Source: CAG-791 sp045117315
GTDB lineage: Bacteria > Bacillota > Clostridia > Lachnospirales > Lachnospiraceae
NCBI GenBank assembly: GCA_045117315.1
Contig: JBGUNJ010000042.1
Coordinates: forward strand, 1-12,248
Direction: 5' to 3'
DNA length: 12,248 nucleotides
The position numbers and the translations under genes are program-made. Below are positions 1 to 6,750 of this stretch, one piece after another. Position 1 is the stretch's first letter. Each line of letters starts with the position of its first letter. The notes under the pieces were generated by a model, which searched no databases, was not told the origin of the DNA, and saw only the letters and a list, made by a program, of their open reading frames with translations.

Positions 1-25
1 CTTCTACTTCTTTCGTGTATTGCAT
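1..25 (-). CDS. 5' end of an unidentified gene (partial)
   Basis: An ATG at 25-23 on the minus strand opens a frame reading MQYTKEVE before the window ends. An AGGAGG ribosome site at 37-42 sits 11 bases upstream, which is what supports a real start. Too little protein is visible to name a product. The gap to the Dabb gene is about 120 bases and contains a candidate promoter, so this gene may have its own transcript. Confidence 0.5.
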
Positions 26-74
26 ATGACACCTATCCTCCTTTTCATAAGTTTGGACTAAAGTACGTGATTTA

Positions 75-103
75 ACTCTACCATAACACCCCTCCGTTTT
101 CAA
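75..103 (-). promoter_or_regulatory. Candidate promoter for the gene leaving the window at position 1
   Basis: On the minus strand a TTGAAA -35 box (103-98) is followed after 17 bases by TAGAGT (80-75) as a -10 box, matching the sigma-A consensus at 5 and 4 of 6 positions. It lies about 50 bases upstream of the start at 25. The match is moderate and the region is AT-rich, so chance is possible. Confidence 0.35.
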
Positions 104-144
104 CATTTTCATAATTATTAGAAGGGATATTGTGAAAAATATGT

Positions 145-432
145 TCAAATGTCACAATCAAAAATGGCTTTCTTCAAGATTCTGTCACCGTATTCGCTCT
201 TCCACCTCAGGTGAGGCTCCGAGGCGGCATAGGCCGGGAGCGCCTCCTTGTCCATATCGATGATGATCATCAGGTCATAGCGGTTGGCAATATCAGAGTT
301 GGAAACGCAGAGCTCCAGCGTATGGATTCCGGGGATTGCCAGCGTCTCCTCGAAGATCGCGCGCACGGGCTCCACCAGTGCCTTCACATCCGTTCCCTCA
401 ACAAACTTCACAATAATATAATGCTTCATCAT
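145..432 (-). CDS. Dabb (stress-responsive alpha/beta barrel) domain protein
   Basis: A 95-residue protein that is a single Dabb (dimeric alpha/beta barrel) domain. It opens with a beta-strand pattern HYIIVKF and has the family-like central stretch from NRYDLMIIIDM through LPAYAASEPHLRW, where Dabb proteins have a Y-x(3-4)-P-H segment. Family members are small homodimers; some are enzymes or stress proteins, but most bacterial copies have no known substrate. The ATG at 432 has AAGGAG centred near 442-447, about nine bases upstream; the adjacent second ATG (429) is less well spaced. A 22-base inverted repeat (458-479) sits just upstream of the ribosome site. The PPC gene upstream has its own terminator, so the two are probably transcribed separately. 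The fold assignment is fairly secure; the function is unknown. Confidence 0.8.
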   Translation of the reverse strand: MMKHYIIVKFVEGTDVKALVEPVRAIFEETLAIPGIHTLELCVSNSDIANRYDLMIIIDMDKEALPAYAASEPHLRWKSEYGDRILKKAIFDCDI

Positions 433-457
433 AGGCTTTCTCTCCTTTCTGAAGAAT

Positions 458-479
458 CAGGACCCGCCTCAGAGTCCTG
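458..479 (-). promoter_or_regulatory. Inverted repeat in the leader of the Dabb gene
   Basis: CAGGAC (458-463) and GTCCTG (474-479) form a perfect 6-bp inverted repeat with a 10-base spacer, ending about 10 bases before the Dabb ribosome site. It could be an operator or an mRNA hairpin. No clear -35/-10 pair was found beside it, so its role is open. Confidence 0.3.
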
Positions 480-511
480 CGCGCCGGGTGCAGTTTTGAC
501 CCCACTGTTTA

Positions 512-534
512 TAAAAAAGAAGGGGGCTTCCCCA
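512..534 (-). terminator. Rho-independent terminator after the PPC-domain gene
   Basis: On the minus strand GGGG-AAG-CCCC (533-523) is followed by CTTCTTTTTTAT, a short GC-rich stem plus U-tract, about 35 bases beyond the stop of the PPC gene. The stem is only 4-5 bp but all G-C. Confidence 0.6.
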
Positions 535-567
535 ACGGGATAAATCCGGCAGAATGATGCCTTCCTG

Positions 568-987
568 TCAGAATTTGAACAGATTCAGTCCGACTTCCTC
601 GCTGAACTGCCGGTCCACGGTTCCGTCCAGGATCCGGATCACCATCTCACAGGTCGCGCTGATCGTGGCGTCCACAAGATGACCTCCGTAGACGTTGGCA
701 TCGGCGTCAGCCGCGCACATGTGAAGGTGAGTATAGAACTCCCCGTCTTTGGTATTGATCGTACCGGTGAGGGAGCACATCTCGTAAGCCCCGTGGAAGT
801 GATTGCCATGGAACTTCTTCTCCGTCACATCGAACAGGCCGACGTGAAAATCACTGAGCGCGCCCAGCGCCTCGATGGAAGCGAGCTTTATATTCTCCGC
901 CTCCGCGATTTTTCGGACCTGCTGGGTGATCTCTTCCCCCTTGTCCATTCTTGCGATGATCGTATCTCCGAAACGTTTATATTCCAT
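568..987 (-). CDS. PPC/DUF296-domain protein
   Basis: A 139-residue protein spanning a single PPC (plants and prokaryotes conserved, DUF296) domain. Supporting features are the N-terminal strand with RMDKGEEI, the GALSDFHVGLFD segment (residues 42-53), the paired histidines HLH at 87-89, and GGHL at 101-104. In bacterial relatives this histidine set lies near a metal-binding site of a trimeric fold. In plants the domain occurs in AT-hook proteins, which explains frequent 'DNA-binding' labels, but no AT hook is present here and DNA binding should not be assumed. The start has GGAGGT at 997-1002, nine bases upstream, and a good -10 box further up. A terminator follows, so it is probably monocistronic. 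The bacterial function is not established. Confidence 0.85.
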   Translation of the reverse strand: MEYKRFGDTIIARMDKGEEITQQVRKIAEAENIKLASIEALGALSDFHVGLFDVTEKKFHGNHFHGAYEMCSLTGTINTKDGEFYTHLHMCAADADANVYGGHLVDATISATCEMVIRILDGTVDRQFSEEVGLNLFKF

Positions 988-1027
988 ACCTGCTCTACCT
1001 CCATATATTGTTGCCTGGACTCATTTT

Positions 1028-1058
1028 ATTATACTTCACATCCATGGCAGTGTGCCAC
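1028..1058 (-). promoter_or_regulatory. Promoter of the PPC-domain gene
   Basis: On the minus strand a perfect TATAAT (1033-1028) is preceded after 19 bases by GTGGCA (1058-1053), a 4/6 match to TTGACA. Transcription would start near 1021, giving a leader of about 34 bases with GGAGGT in it. The -10 is convincing; the -35 is weak and the spacing long. Confidence 0.5.
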
Positions 1059-1064
1059 AGGATG
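1039..1064 (-). terminator. Hairpin after the HxD-tail gene (weak terminator candidate)
   Basis: CATCC-a-TGGC (1039-1048) pairs with GCCA-ca-GGATG (1054-1064) around an AGTGT loop, just beyond the stop codon of the upstream membrane-protein gene. No U-tract follows on the minus strand, and the hairpin overlaps the -35 region of the PPC promoter, so it could instead be an operator. Confidence 0.25.
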
Positions 1065-1077
1065 CGTATGATTGCCT

Positions 1078-2358
1078 TTACTCGCGGATCGCAGGCGGGA
1101 ATTCCTTGAGGAAGCCGTTGCCCGCATCGTCTGTGTGGATGTTGGAATTCTGATGGTCGCTGTGGGAGCAGTCGCTGTAGTCCTTGTAATCGATATGCTG
1201 TCCCGGCCGGTAGCCCTGTCTGGGATTTCCAATACTATCGTTATGGACACTGTCCCGATGCCCGTCCGTATGCTTTGTCTGGTCGCTGTGGGCCCAGCGG
1301 GTGACCTGCGGCCACAGCTTCTTTATTATGTCAGGATACTGTCCTGCTGCTGTCACGAAGAACCACCTGAGTGTCCCGTCTGTATTGTTGTCCCCCTGCA
1401 GGGCTGTCCGGACCATATTTTCCACCAGGGCCGGGGCTCCGTTCTCAAGGATCCGTCTGCCGGCCGCTTTGCGGTTTTTGGGAAGACTGCCGTCGTTGAG
1501 CAGGACTTCCTGGTCGATCTTCAGGCGCAGATCCGCTGCAATATCCTGATCTTCGATGCGTTCACAGGCATCCGAGCGCATTCTCAGAGGCATGCTCTCA
1601 TCCTCTGCCATAAGTCTGTATCCGTCACGTCCTGCCGACTGAAGGCGCTGGTAGGCCTGTTTTCTGTAGTCCGGCAGCAACTCAGGATCTTTTGTGATCA
1701 TCAGGTCGATCTCCGCGGTATCCCCTCCCTGTTCTTTTGTCAAAACGAGCAGGCGGTTGTAGATCTCCCGACGGACATCCGTGGATATGCTTTTTTTCAG
1801 ATTCCCCGCCAGTGACTGCAGGCAGCCTGTATCTGTCATCTGATCGACCGCCTTTTTTCTTAAGTCTGCGGAAAGATATCTGTCAGTGTTCACGACACTG
1901 GCCAACATCATATTATCTGTCATGCAGGACAAGGCGGTCTCCAGCCTTTTACTGCTTCCTATATTCCGCGAAACATAATCACAGAGCAGAGACTGATCTG
2001 AGATCCGCGCAAAAGCTTCTCTTGCCACGTTTTCCAGGCCAGCGTTCTCTCCGATTCCCATAAGCTTTTCGTCATTATTGATCCTGCGGATTTTCCGTAT
2101 AAGCCCGTCCGCTTTGGAAGGATCCTTCTCTGCCCATTTTCTGTAGGGATCGGTATCTGCCCGGCTCCTTACCAGGAAGATGCCGATGAGTGTGATAATG
2201 ACTGCTATGATCAGCCGCAGGGGGGCCGAATGATCGGTCTGACTCCCCACTCTTTTTAGAATAATCACGGTGGAAAAAAGCATCGACAGGCCAATTACCA
2301 GGAGGACGATTCCCCAGATCCTGCGCGCGTCTCCTTTTTCTTTCTTTCTTCTGTTCAT
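1078..2358 (-). CDS. Two-pass membrane protein with helical repeats and a His-x-Asp tail
   Basis: A 426-residue protein of unrecognised family. After a basic N-terminus (MNRRKKEK), two hydrophobic segments at about residues 14-34 and 47-63 form a membrane hairpin; arginines just after the second segment put both ends in the cytoplasm by the positive-inside rule. Residues of about 85-340 are alpha-helical, with a loose 25-35 residue periodicity (for example LRKKAVDQMTDTGCLQSL and VRREIYNRLLVL) resembling HEAT-like repeats. The last 70 residues (357-426) are different: polar, rich in His, Asp, Ser and Asn, with HSD, HTD, HRD, HND, HID, HSD and HTD triplets. AAGGGG lies 7 bases before the ATG. 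It follows the dual radical SAM gene by 127 bases with no terminator between, so co-transcription is likely. By analogy with His-Xaa-Ser systems the tail could be a substrate of that enzyme; this is inference. Confidence 0.75.
   Translation of the reverse strand: MNRRKKEKGDARRIWGIVLLVIGLSMLFSTVIILKRVGSQTDHSAPLRLIIAVIITLIGIFLVRSRADTDPYRKWAEKDPSKADGLIRKIRRINNDEKLMGIGENAGLENVAREAFARISDQSLLCDYVSRNIGSSKRLETALSCMTDNMMLASVVNTDRYLSADLRKKAVDQMTDTGCLQSLAGNLKKSISTDVRREIYNRLLVLTKEQGGDTAEIDLMITKDPELLPDYRKQAYQRLQSAGRDGYRLMAEDESMPLRMRSDACERIEDQDIAADLRLKIDQEVLLNDGSLPKNRKAAGRRILENGAPALVENMVRTALQGDNNTDGTLRWFFVTAAGQYPDIIKKLWPQVTRWAHSDQTKHTDGHRDSVHNDSIGNPRQGYRPGQHIDYKDYSDCSHSDHQNSNIHTDDAGNGFLKEFPPAIRE
1081..1290 (-). 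other. Region encoding the His-x-Asp repeat tail
   Basis: Codons 357-426 of the membrane protein. The tail has eight histidines, seven of them followed by x-Asp; the exception is HQN. Spacing between triplets varies from 3 to 16 residues, and the sequence ends in a non-repetitive FLKEFPPAIRE. The other two reading frames here give no comparable periodicity, which argues against a frameshift artefact. A single Cys lies between two triplets. Confidence 0.65.
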
Positions 2359-2485
2359 GTCTCTGCCCCTTTCTTATTCGACTGATCAGGTTCTTCTCAA
2401 AACAATCTTTTTTTAAGCCGTTTGAATCAGCGCTTCCTCTATACCCGCCCTGGTTTTTTCGGATATCATCCACGATGTTTCTATA

Positions 2486-4942
2486 TCATCCTAGATATTT
2501 CTCTGCCGCCGCGATCAGTTCCCGGGCGCGTCTCTGCAGATGCCCGCACTCCGGCGGGGCAGTATTGGGATCGGTCTCCTCCCGGTTGCCCCAGGCGCGG
2601 CAAGCACCGCCGCAGAGAAATCTGAGTTGGCAGTCCCGGCATCTTTCTATCGTCTCAACTGTACAGCTGCGCAGTCTTGTAAACCTCTGCCCGGACAGGA
2701 CCTGAAAGAGTCCTTTCTCCAGCACGTTCCCCAGACAGGAAAGTTCAGTCTGCCATGCGTAACAGGGATAGGCTTTTCCGTCCGGACAGATATAGACATT
2801 CTGCCCGATTCCGCAGTTCATCATGGGTTTGAAGGGCATCCGCAGGATCTCTTCTATCGGCTCATGCTGGTTGATGCATTCACAAAAGGGCGGCTCATCA
2901 GACTCGGCGGCTCTGCCCAGAGGCAGAAGCGGTCGGAAGCGGACTCTCCTGACTCCCAGCTGTTGGCCCAGCCTGCGGACGCTCTGTCCGGGATTCCCCT
3001 TGATGTCAGCCGCGCTCATGACACAGGCCAGCGACAGTTCTCCCGCCCCTTTGATCCCTTCCGCCGTCTCTGCGTAGCGCCGGCAGTTGGCCGTGGCATT
3101 TGCATAGGTCCCCTTGCCGCGCCTCAAATCATGCGTCTCTTCATTTCCATCTATACTGACCACCACCTGGTCGAAAGCTTCCGCGATCCGGGAAAGCTCC
3201 GCATCGCGGAATTCCCCCGTAAGATTGGTCCGCAGGACGATATTGCTGCCCCTGCCTCTGAGCCGCCTGCACAAAGCGAAAAGGTCCGCGCGTTCTCTGT
3301 GGAAGAGAGGTTCTCCGCCTGTGATGATAAGCTGGCGGAACTTCATTGCCAGAGCCTGCCGGGCAAGCTTTTCCATATCCGGAACCGCCATCTCTTCCGT
3401 CCTCTCTCCGGCCGATGCATAGCAGTGCGAGCATCGGAGATTACAGCGGAAGGTCGTATGGATATAGCAGTTATTGAGGGCGGATGTCTCCCGATGAAGG
3501 CTTCTGTCCATTGAGGCAAGCGCTTCCTTTGTTGAGAGGATATCCCCGCTGAAGCGCGAATCGACCAGATAGCCGGCCGCTTCATCCAGATTCGAAAATC
3601 TGCCCAGCGAGTAAGCGGCCAGTATACGCCGCGCGTTTTCGGCGATGGCAGAAGGATGCGGATCCATGGCCAGCGATATATAAGGACCGTCTCTCAAGAG
3701 GGGATTCTCGTCTTTCCTGGCAGGCCGGCGCTCCATGGCGGCAATGTTCTCTTCCGAGCCTATCTCCCCGATCACACGCTCCTGAAGGAAATCATAAATG
3801 CGTTTTGTGGCGCCGCAGAGCGGGTCGATCACGCCGTCGCCTGCCGCCAGGGCATTGTAATAGCATCCTCCCCGGCAGACATCGATCCACCTGCAGTTGC
3901 CGCAGCGCGCGTCCACTTGATGCTGGCGTTTCTCCAGGCGTTTCCAGGCGGGGCTTTCCATCAGATCGGCCATCTTCGGTCTGTCAAAAATATTGCCGAT
4001 CCGGAACTCTTCCCTGCCCGTCATGCGCTGACAGGTCGTGATATCCCCGGTCGGTGAGATCGCAAGAAACATACCGAGGCAGTCCTGCATAGTACAGACT
4101 CCCGCAGCCCCCTTTACGACCGCGCCGCAGTAATGGTCCAGCGTGGGTACCGAGAAATACTTGCGGTTTCTGACATACCAGGGGAACAGGCTGATCACAG
4201 TATCCGCGTACTCCTCCGCCGTCAGTGAGAAGGGATCTTCAGTTCTCTCTCCCGTTTCCTCTCTTGTTTTCTCTCTTGTCCTCTCTCTCGTTTCCTCTCT
4301 TGCTGTCTCTCCCGTTTCCTCTCTTGTCCTCTCTCTCGTTTCCTCCTCTGTTTCCTCTCCCGCTCCGGCCGCCTTTTCATTCTTAAGCTCTTTGACAGCT
4401 GCGTGAAGCACCGGATTGATCCTCTGGTCACGGAAAAAGCGCAGAATTTCCTCCGCATAGGGCAGCGTCTGCTTTGTCAGCGTAACGATCGCCCCTGTTT
4501 TCTGCCCGGCGGCTTTTGCTTTTTCTATGGAGCTCATGGTGCGTCTGAAATAGCCATCTCCCCGATTCAGATCGCAGAGTTCCTCCGGACCGTCTATGCT
4601 GGTGCCGATCGACACCCTGTATTTCCTGAACAATTCCAGAAAGCGGTCATCAAGCCTCCACAGATTGGACTGGATATGAAAGGACACGGATAGGCCGCCG
4701 GAGGGATCACTGAGTCCCTCCAGTAATGTCTCCCAGACTTCATAGGGCGCCAGCAGCGGCTCTCCTCCATGAAAGATCACCGATATGCCGGGCATGTCCA
4801 GTTCGTCTGCAATCCGGTGTATGAAGCCAACCGTTTCTTCTGCAGTCCGCACGTCCATCTGCGGTCCCTGATGAGGCCCGAAGCAGTATTTGCAGCCCGC
4901 CTGGCATAATTGGGATGGGACGATCATAAATGTCGGATGCAT
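2486..4942 (-). CDS. Dual radical SAM-SPASM fusion enzyme, putative peptide or protein maturase
   Basis: An 818-residue fusion of two radical SAM modules. The N-terminal half has the [4Fe-4S] motif CQAGCKYC (residues 13-20), FHGGEPLL, and a SPASM-like cysteine set ending CGNCRWIDVCRGGC; it resembles anaerobic sulfatase maturases. The C-terminal half has CNLRCSHC, ITGGEPLF, SIDG, and a second SPASM set including CRDCQLRFLCGGAC. Both halves therefore retain the SAM-cluster cysteines and auxiliary-cluster ligands. A low-complexity linker of about ten (G/R)-E-x-T repeats lies inside the first half, before its SPASM region. I chose the ATG at 4942 because AAGGA (4953-4957) lies 10 bases upstream; the in-frame ATG at 4963 adds seven residues and has no ribosome site. 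The next gene encodes a protein with a His-x-Asp tail. Family knowledge supports peptide or protein modification; the substrate is inferred. Confidence 0.88.
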   Translation of the reverse strand: MHPTFMIVPSQLCQAGCKYCFGPHQGPQMDVRTAEETVGFIHRIADELDMPGISVIFHGGEPLLAPYEVWETLLEGLSDPSGGLSVSFHIQSNLWRLDDRFLELFRKYRVSIGTSIDGPEELCDLNRGDGYFRRTMSSIEKAKAAGQKTGAIVTLTKQTLPYAEEILRFFRDQRINPVLHAAVKELKNEKAAGAGEETEEETRERTREETGETAREETRERTREKTREETGERTEDPFSLTAEEYADTVISLFPWYVRNRKYFSVPTLDHYCGAVVKGAAGVCTMQDCLGMFLAISPTGDITTCQRMTGREEFRIGNIFDRPKMADLMESPAWKRLEKRQHQVDARCGNCRWIDVCRGGCYYNALAAGDGVIDPLCGATKRIYDFLQERVIGEIGSEENIAAMERRPARKDENPLLRDGPYISLAMDPHPSAIAENARRILAAYSLGRFSNLDEAAGYLVDSRFSGDILSTKEALASMDRSLHRETSALNNCYIHTTFRCNLRCSHCYASAGERTEEMAVPDMEKLARQALAMKFRQLIITGGEPLFHRERADLFALCRRLRGRGSNIVLRTNLTGEFRDAELSRIAEAFDQVVVSIDGNEETHDLRRGKGTYANATANCRRYAETAEGIKGAGELSLACVMSAADIKGNPGQSVRRLGQQLGVRRVRFRPLLPLGRAAESDEPPFCECINQHEPIEEILRMPFKPMMNCGIGQNVYICPDGKAYPCYAWQTELSCLGNVLEKGLFQVLSGQRFTRLRSCTVETIERCRDCQLRFLCGGACRAWGNREETDPNTAPPECGHLQRRARELIAAAEKYLG
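4243..4362 (-). repeat. 12-bp tandem repeat, ten units, within the radical SAM gene
   Basis: Ten consecutive 12-base units, with variants of TTTCCTCTCTTG and TCCTCTCTCTCG on the plus strand, encode tetrapeptides of the form (G/R/E)-E-x-T such as REET, RERT and GERT. Because 12 is divisible by three, gain or loss of a unit keeps the frame. The peptide is a highly charged, probably disordered or helical linker. Such repeats commonly vary in number between strains; that is expectation, not something seen here. Confidence 0.85.
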
Positions 4943-4982
4943 ACTGTTTATTTCCTTGTTCATATCTGTCTGTGGACAGTTT

Positions 4983-5016
4983 ATTATATATAGTCTGTTT
5001 GTGTCCTTTAAATCAA
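4983..5016 (-). promoter_or_regulatory. Candidate promoter of the radical SAM gene
   Basis: On the minus strand TTGATT (5016-5011) is followed after 18 bases by TATATA (4992-4987), with an overlapping TATAAT (4988-4983). A small dyad, CTGTC-TGTG-GACAG (4966-4979), lies at the expected transcript start and could be an operator. It is separated from the acyltransferase by a strong terminator, so the radical SAM unit probably has its own start here. Confidence 0.45.
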
Positions 5017-5046
5017 TTTTATCTGTTTCCTACGTGTGTTTCAATA

Positions 5047-5110
5047 TTCAAGACTCGCTCGCGAGACTTGAACGCGTATCCCACGACTGAAGTCACGGGT
5101 ATTGCGCGTT
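5047..5110 (-). repeat. Composite double-hairpin intergenic element (copy at the radical SAM leader)
   Basis: Two adjacent inverted repeats. Hairpin A pairs 5047-5058 with 5061-5072 (TTCAAGACTCGC against GCGAGACTTGAA, one mismatch). Hairpin B has AACGCG (5071-5076) against CGCGTT (5105-5110), then CCC/GGG and GACT/AGTC around a GA loop. A block with the same order of parts is found at 11314-11378. Hairpin B recalls the conserved end hairpins of IS200/IS605-type elements, but no tnpA or tnpB gene is present. Confidence 0.55.
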
Positions 5111-5112
5111 GA

Positions 5113-5168
5113 AGAATAAAAAGAGCAGAGTCCTGCCGGCCTGATTTTGGTCCGGTAAGATTCTGCTC
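5113..5168 (-). terminator. Strong terminator after the acyltransferase gene
   Basis: GAGCAGA (5123-5129) pairs with TCTGCTC (5162-5168), and inner CCGG/CCGG and other pairs extend the stem. On the minus strand it is followed by TTTTTATTCTT. It lies about 50 bases past the acyltransferase stop and closes the TetR-SDR-acyltransferase region. Confidence 0.85.
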
Positions 5169-5216
5169 CTTGTTTTCTCAGCAATCCCCTCTACATGCAC
5201 AGACAGATTCTATATG

Positions 5217-6530
5217 TCAGCGATGGAATACTCCATTAAAAAATGCCATTATCTTTTCCTGTTTCTCTTCCTCGATCCCATCAAATCGGACACCTGACAG
5301 CGGGCACGAATCCTTTCTGATTATTTCCACAGGAATCCCAGCCTCCTCCAGCTCCTGAAGAAAGGCTTCAAAAAACACTTCCGACAAAAAGCTCTGCGCA
5401 AACACCAGGCAAAAGCTGCCGTTAATACATGCTATTTCAATCTGGACGTCGAAGGCATCCGGTTCCGACAGGTAAAAAATTTCCCGGATATAAGGATCCA
5501 ACGGCCCAAAGGTTCTCAGGTTGGGATAAGAGACATTGGCTGTTCCTCTTGGTAAAAAATCAAGGGCAAGATCAGTCATCACAGGCCTTAAAGGCAGAGG
5601 CAGTATGTCCAACATGTCAGCCCCGCTCTGCATGTTTTTCACATAATTCATAGAATTCTCGGGCTGTACCTGCAGCATGAGCTGCCCCCGGGCGATCGTA
5701 CACATTTTTTCCAGGCTCTCATTTTCTCTGTTTTTGGGAAAATCCAGATAAACTACGTCTGAAAGAAGGTGGTAACTGTCATAATTGCCCAGGACAGCTT
5801 TATGATTGACGGTAACACCGATGACAACCGTCTTATCAGATTCCGGATCCATCCGTCTCACTGCTTTTGCCAGCAGAACGGACAAGAGCACATTGGGACT
5901 TGCGTCACTCTCCTGACAAATCTCCATCGTCTTCGCTTCCGAAATCTTCAGGAAGATATTTTTCCCCTTCTTCAGCTTATCCGCCAGTTTGTCATGGATG
6001 TCGTAATAGTCGGATGTAACTTTCTTCGTATAAAAAGGCTCAGGTACGGCATCCAGATCCAGCGAGGGGAAAGGATCCCCGGTTTCATTTTCAGATATAG
6101 GATCACCGGGAAGATGAAAACCGGCCGGATCAAACCTCAGGCCCGTCTTCTTTGACAGATATAAGTACAGCACACTTTTAAAATAGGGAATCGCCCCGGA
6201 TCCGTCCGAAATAACATGTGACATCTCAATCGCGAACGCATTTCCTTCGTATTTGAAGGCGGTCATATGATAGTTTACTTCCTTCGAATGAAGAAATGTC
6301 GGTTCCCATGTATTGCGGACTGTCATCGGCAGCGGATTGGGAACAGCTATCATTTTATTGCCTGAAATTTCAGCGCGCACATAAAAATACGGGAAACGTT
6401 CCCTCAGGCTTTCAGCAACCTGGCTGAGAAGCTCTCCGTCCACCGGTTCCTGAAGAACCGCCATAATCCCCATGTTGCTTGGGTGTCTGGAAGTGCTGGC
6501 AAAAAGCATCGGCTCATAGTATTTGGCCAT
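5217..6530 (-). CDS. Condensation-domain-fold acyltransferase (alcohol acyltransferase-like)
   Basis: A 437-residue protein with the chloramphenicol acetyltransferase/condensation-domain fold. The catalytic motif appears as SHVISDG at residues 104-110, an H-x(3)-D-G form of HHxxxDG, with His105 the presumed general base. It sits at the usual distance from the N-terminus, after strands ending AFAIEMSH. The length fits a single stand-alone domain of the alcohol acetyltransferase, wax-synthase-like or PapA type, which join an activated acyl group to an alcohol or amine. No carrier-protein or adenylation domain is fused or nearby, so a nonribosomal peptide role is unlikely. The ATG has AAAGGA seven bases upstream. 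It is the last gene before a strong terminator and follows two short-chain dehydrogenases, which suggests it esterifies a hydroxyl that they produce or act near. The acceptor is unknown. Confidence 0.8.
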   Translation of the reverse strand: MAKYYEPMLFASTSRHPSNMGIMAVLQEPVDGELLSQVAESLRERFPYFYVRAEISGNKMIAVPNPLPMTVRNTWEPTFLHSKEVNYHMTAFKYEGNAFAIEMSHVISDGSGAIPYFKSVLYLYLSKKTGLRFDPAGFHLPGDPISENETGDPFPSLDLDAVPEPFYTKKVTSDYYDIHDKLADKLKKGKNIFLKISEAKTMEICQESDASPNVLLSVLLAKAVRRMDPESDKTVVIGVTVNHKAVLGNYDSYHLLSDVVYLDFPKNRENESLEKMCTIARGQLMLQVQPENSMNYVKNMQSGADMLDILPLPLRPVMTDLALDFLPRGTANVSYPNLRTFGPLDPYIREIFYLSEPDAFDVQIEIACINGSFCLVFAQSFLSEVFFEAFLQELEEAGIPVEIIRKDSCPLSGVRFDGIEEEKQEKIMAFFNGVFHR

Positions 6531-6600
6531 AACTCAATCCTTTCTAACTCGCTGCACACTGCTGCATACAGACCGCTCAAGCCCTGGCGGTGCAAGGCAA

Positions 6601-6644
6601 ACAGTTCCTTAAGCCATCCATCATGGACGGGCATAAGGAACTGT
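6601..6644 (-). promoter_or_regulatory. Perfect 11-bp inverted repeat before the acyltransferase gene
   Basis: ACAGTTCCTTA (6601-6611) and TAAGGAACTGT (6634-6644) are perfect complements around a 22-base loop that can pair further (GCC/GGC). It lies 70-114 bases upstream of the acyltransferase start. No U-tract follows on either strand, so it is more likely a leader hairpin or protein-binding site than a terminator. The rest of 6531-6750 is AT-rich, with no gene seen. Confidence 0.5.
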
Positions 6645-6750
6645 CACTATATTAACTAGTTTCTGAGAGATTAATTAGTCCGGAGATTAAATGGTTCCTG
6701 AGAGAATTCCACTATTACCGGATTTGATTCCCGGAATCAGTTCCCGGGGA

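Noticed and set aside
71..98. Eight-codon minus-strand micro-ORF (MVELNHVL) with GGAGG in front, upstream of the gene at the left edge
   Set aside because: A good ribosome-like site and ATG coincide, but the ORF is very short and overlaps the candidate promoter boxes, so it would not be transcribed from them. No repeated codons or attenuator hairpin.
129..158. Inverted repeat ATTGTGA/TCACAAT at the end of the Dabb gene, resembling a CRP-type half-site pair
   Set aside because: The 16-base spacing is wrong for a CRP site, it overlaps the stop codon, and no U-tract follows for a terminator.
1072..1815. A long open plus-strand frame of 247 codons opposite the HxD-tail gene
   Set aside because: It is antisense to a gene with a good ribosome site, membrane segments and a meaningful tail; the plus frame has no ribosome site and no recognisable domain.
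2075..2473. A minus-strand frame starting at a GTG in the gap between the radical SAM gene and the HxD-tail gene, considered as a precursor peptide
   Set aside because: It has no ribosome site, most of it overlaps the membrane-protein gene in another frame, and its composition is that of a frame shadow (Arg, Lys, Gly-rich). No leader/core pattern.
5071..5110. Reading the CCCACGACT hairpin as proof of an IS200/IS605 insertion
   Set aside because: Only a hairpin resemblance is visible. There is no transposase, TnpB frame or opposite end nearby, so it is listed as an element of unknown type.
6404..6634. A minus-strand frame of 76 codons running from the 6601-6644 hairpin into the acyltransferase gene
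   Set aside because: Its second half is the acyltransferase in a wrong frame, and the start has no ribosome site. Probably chance.
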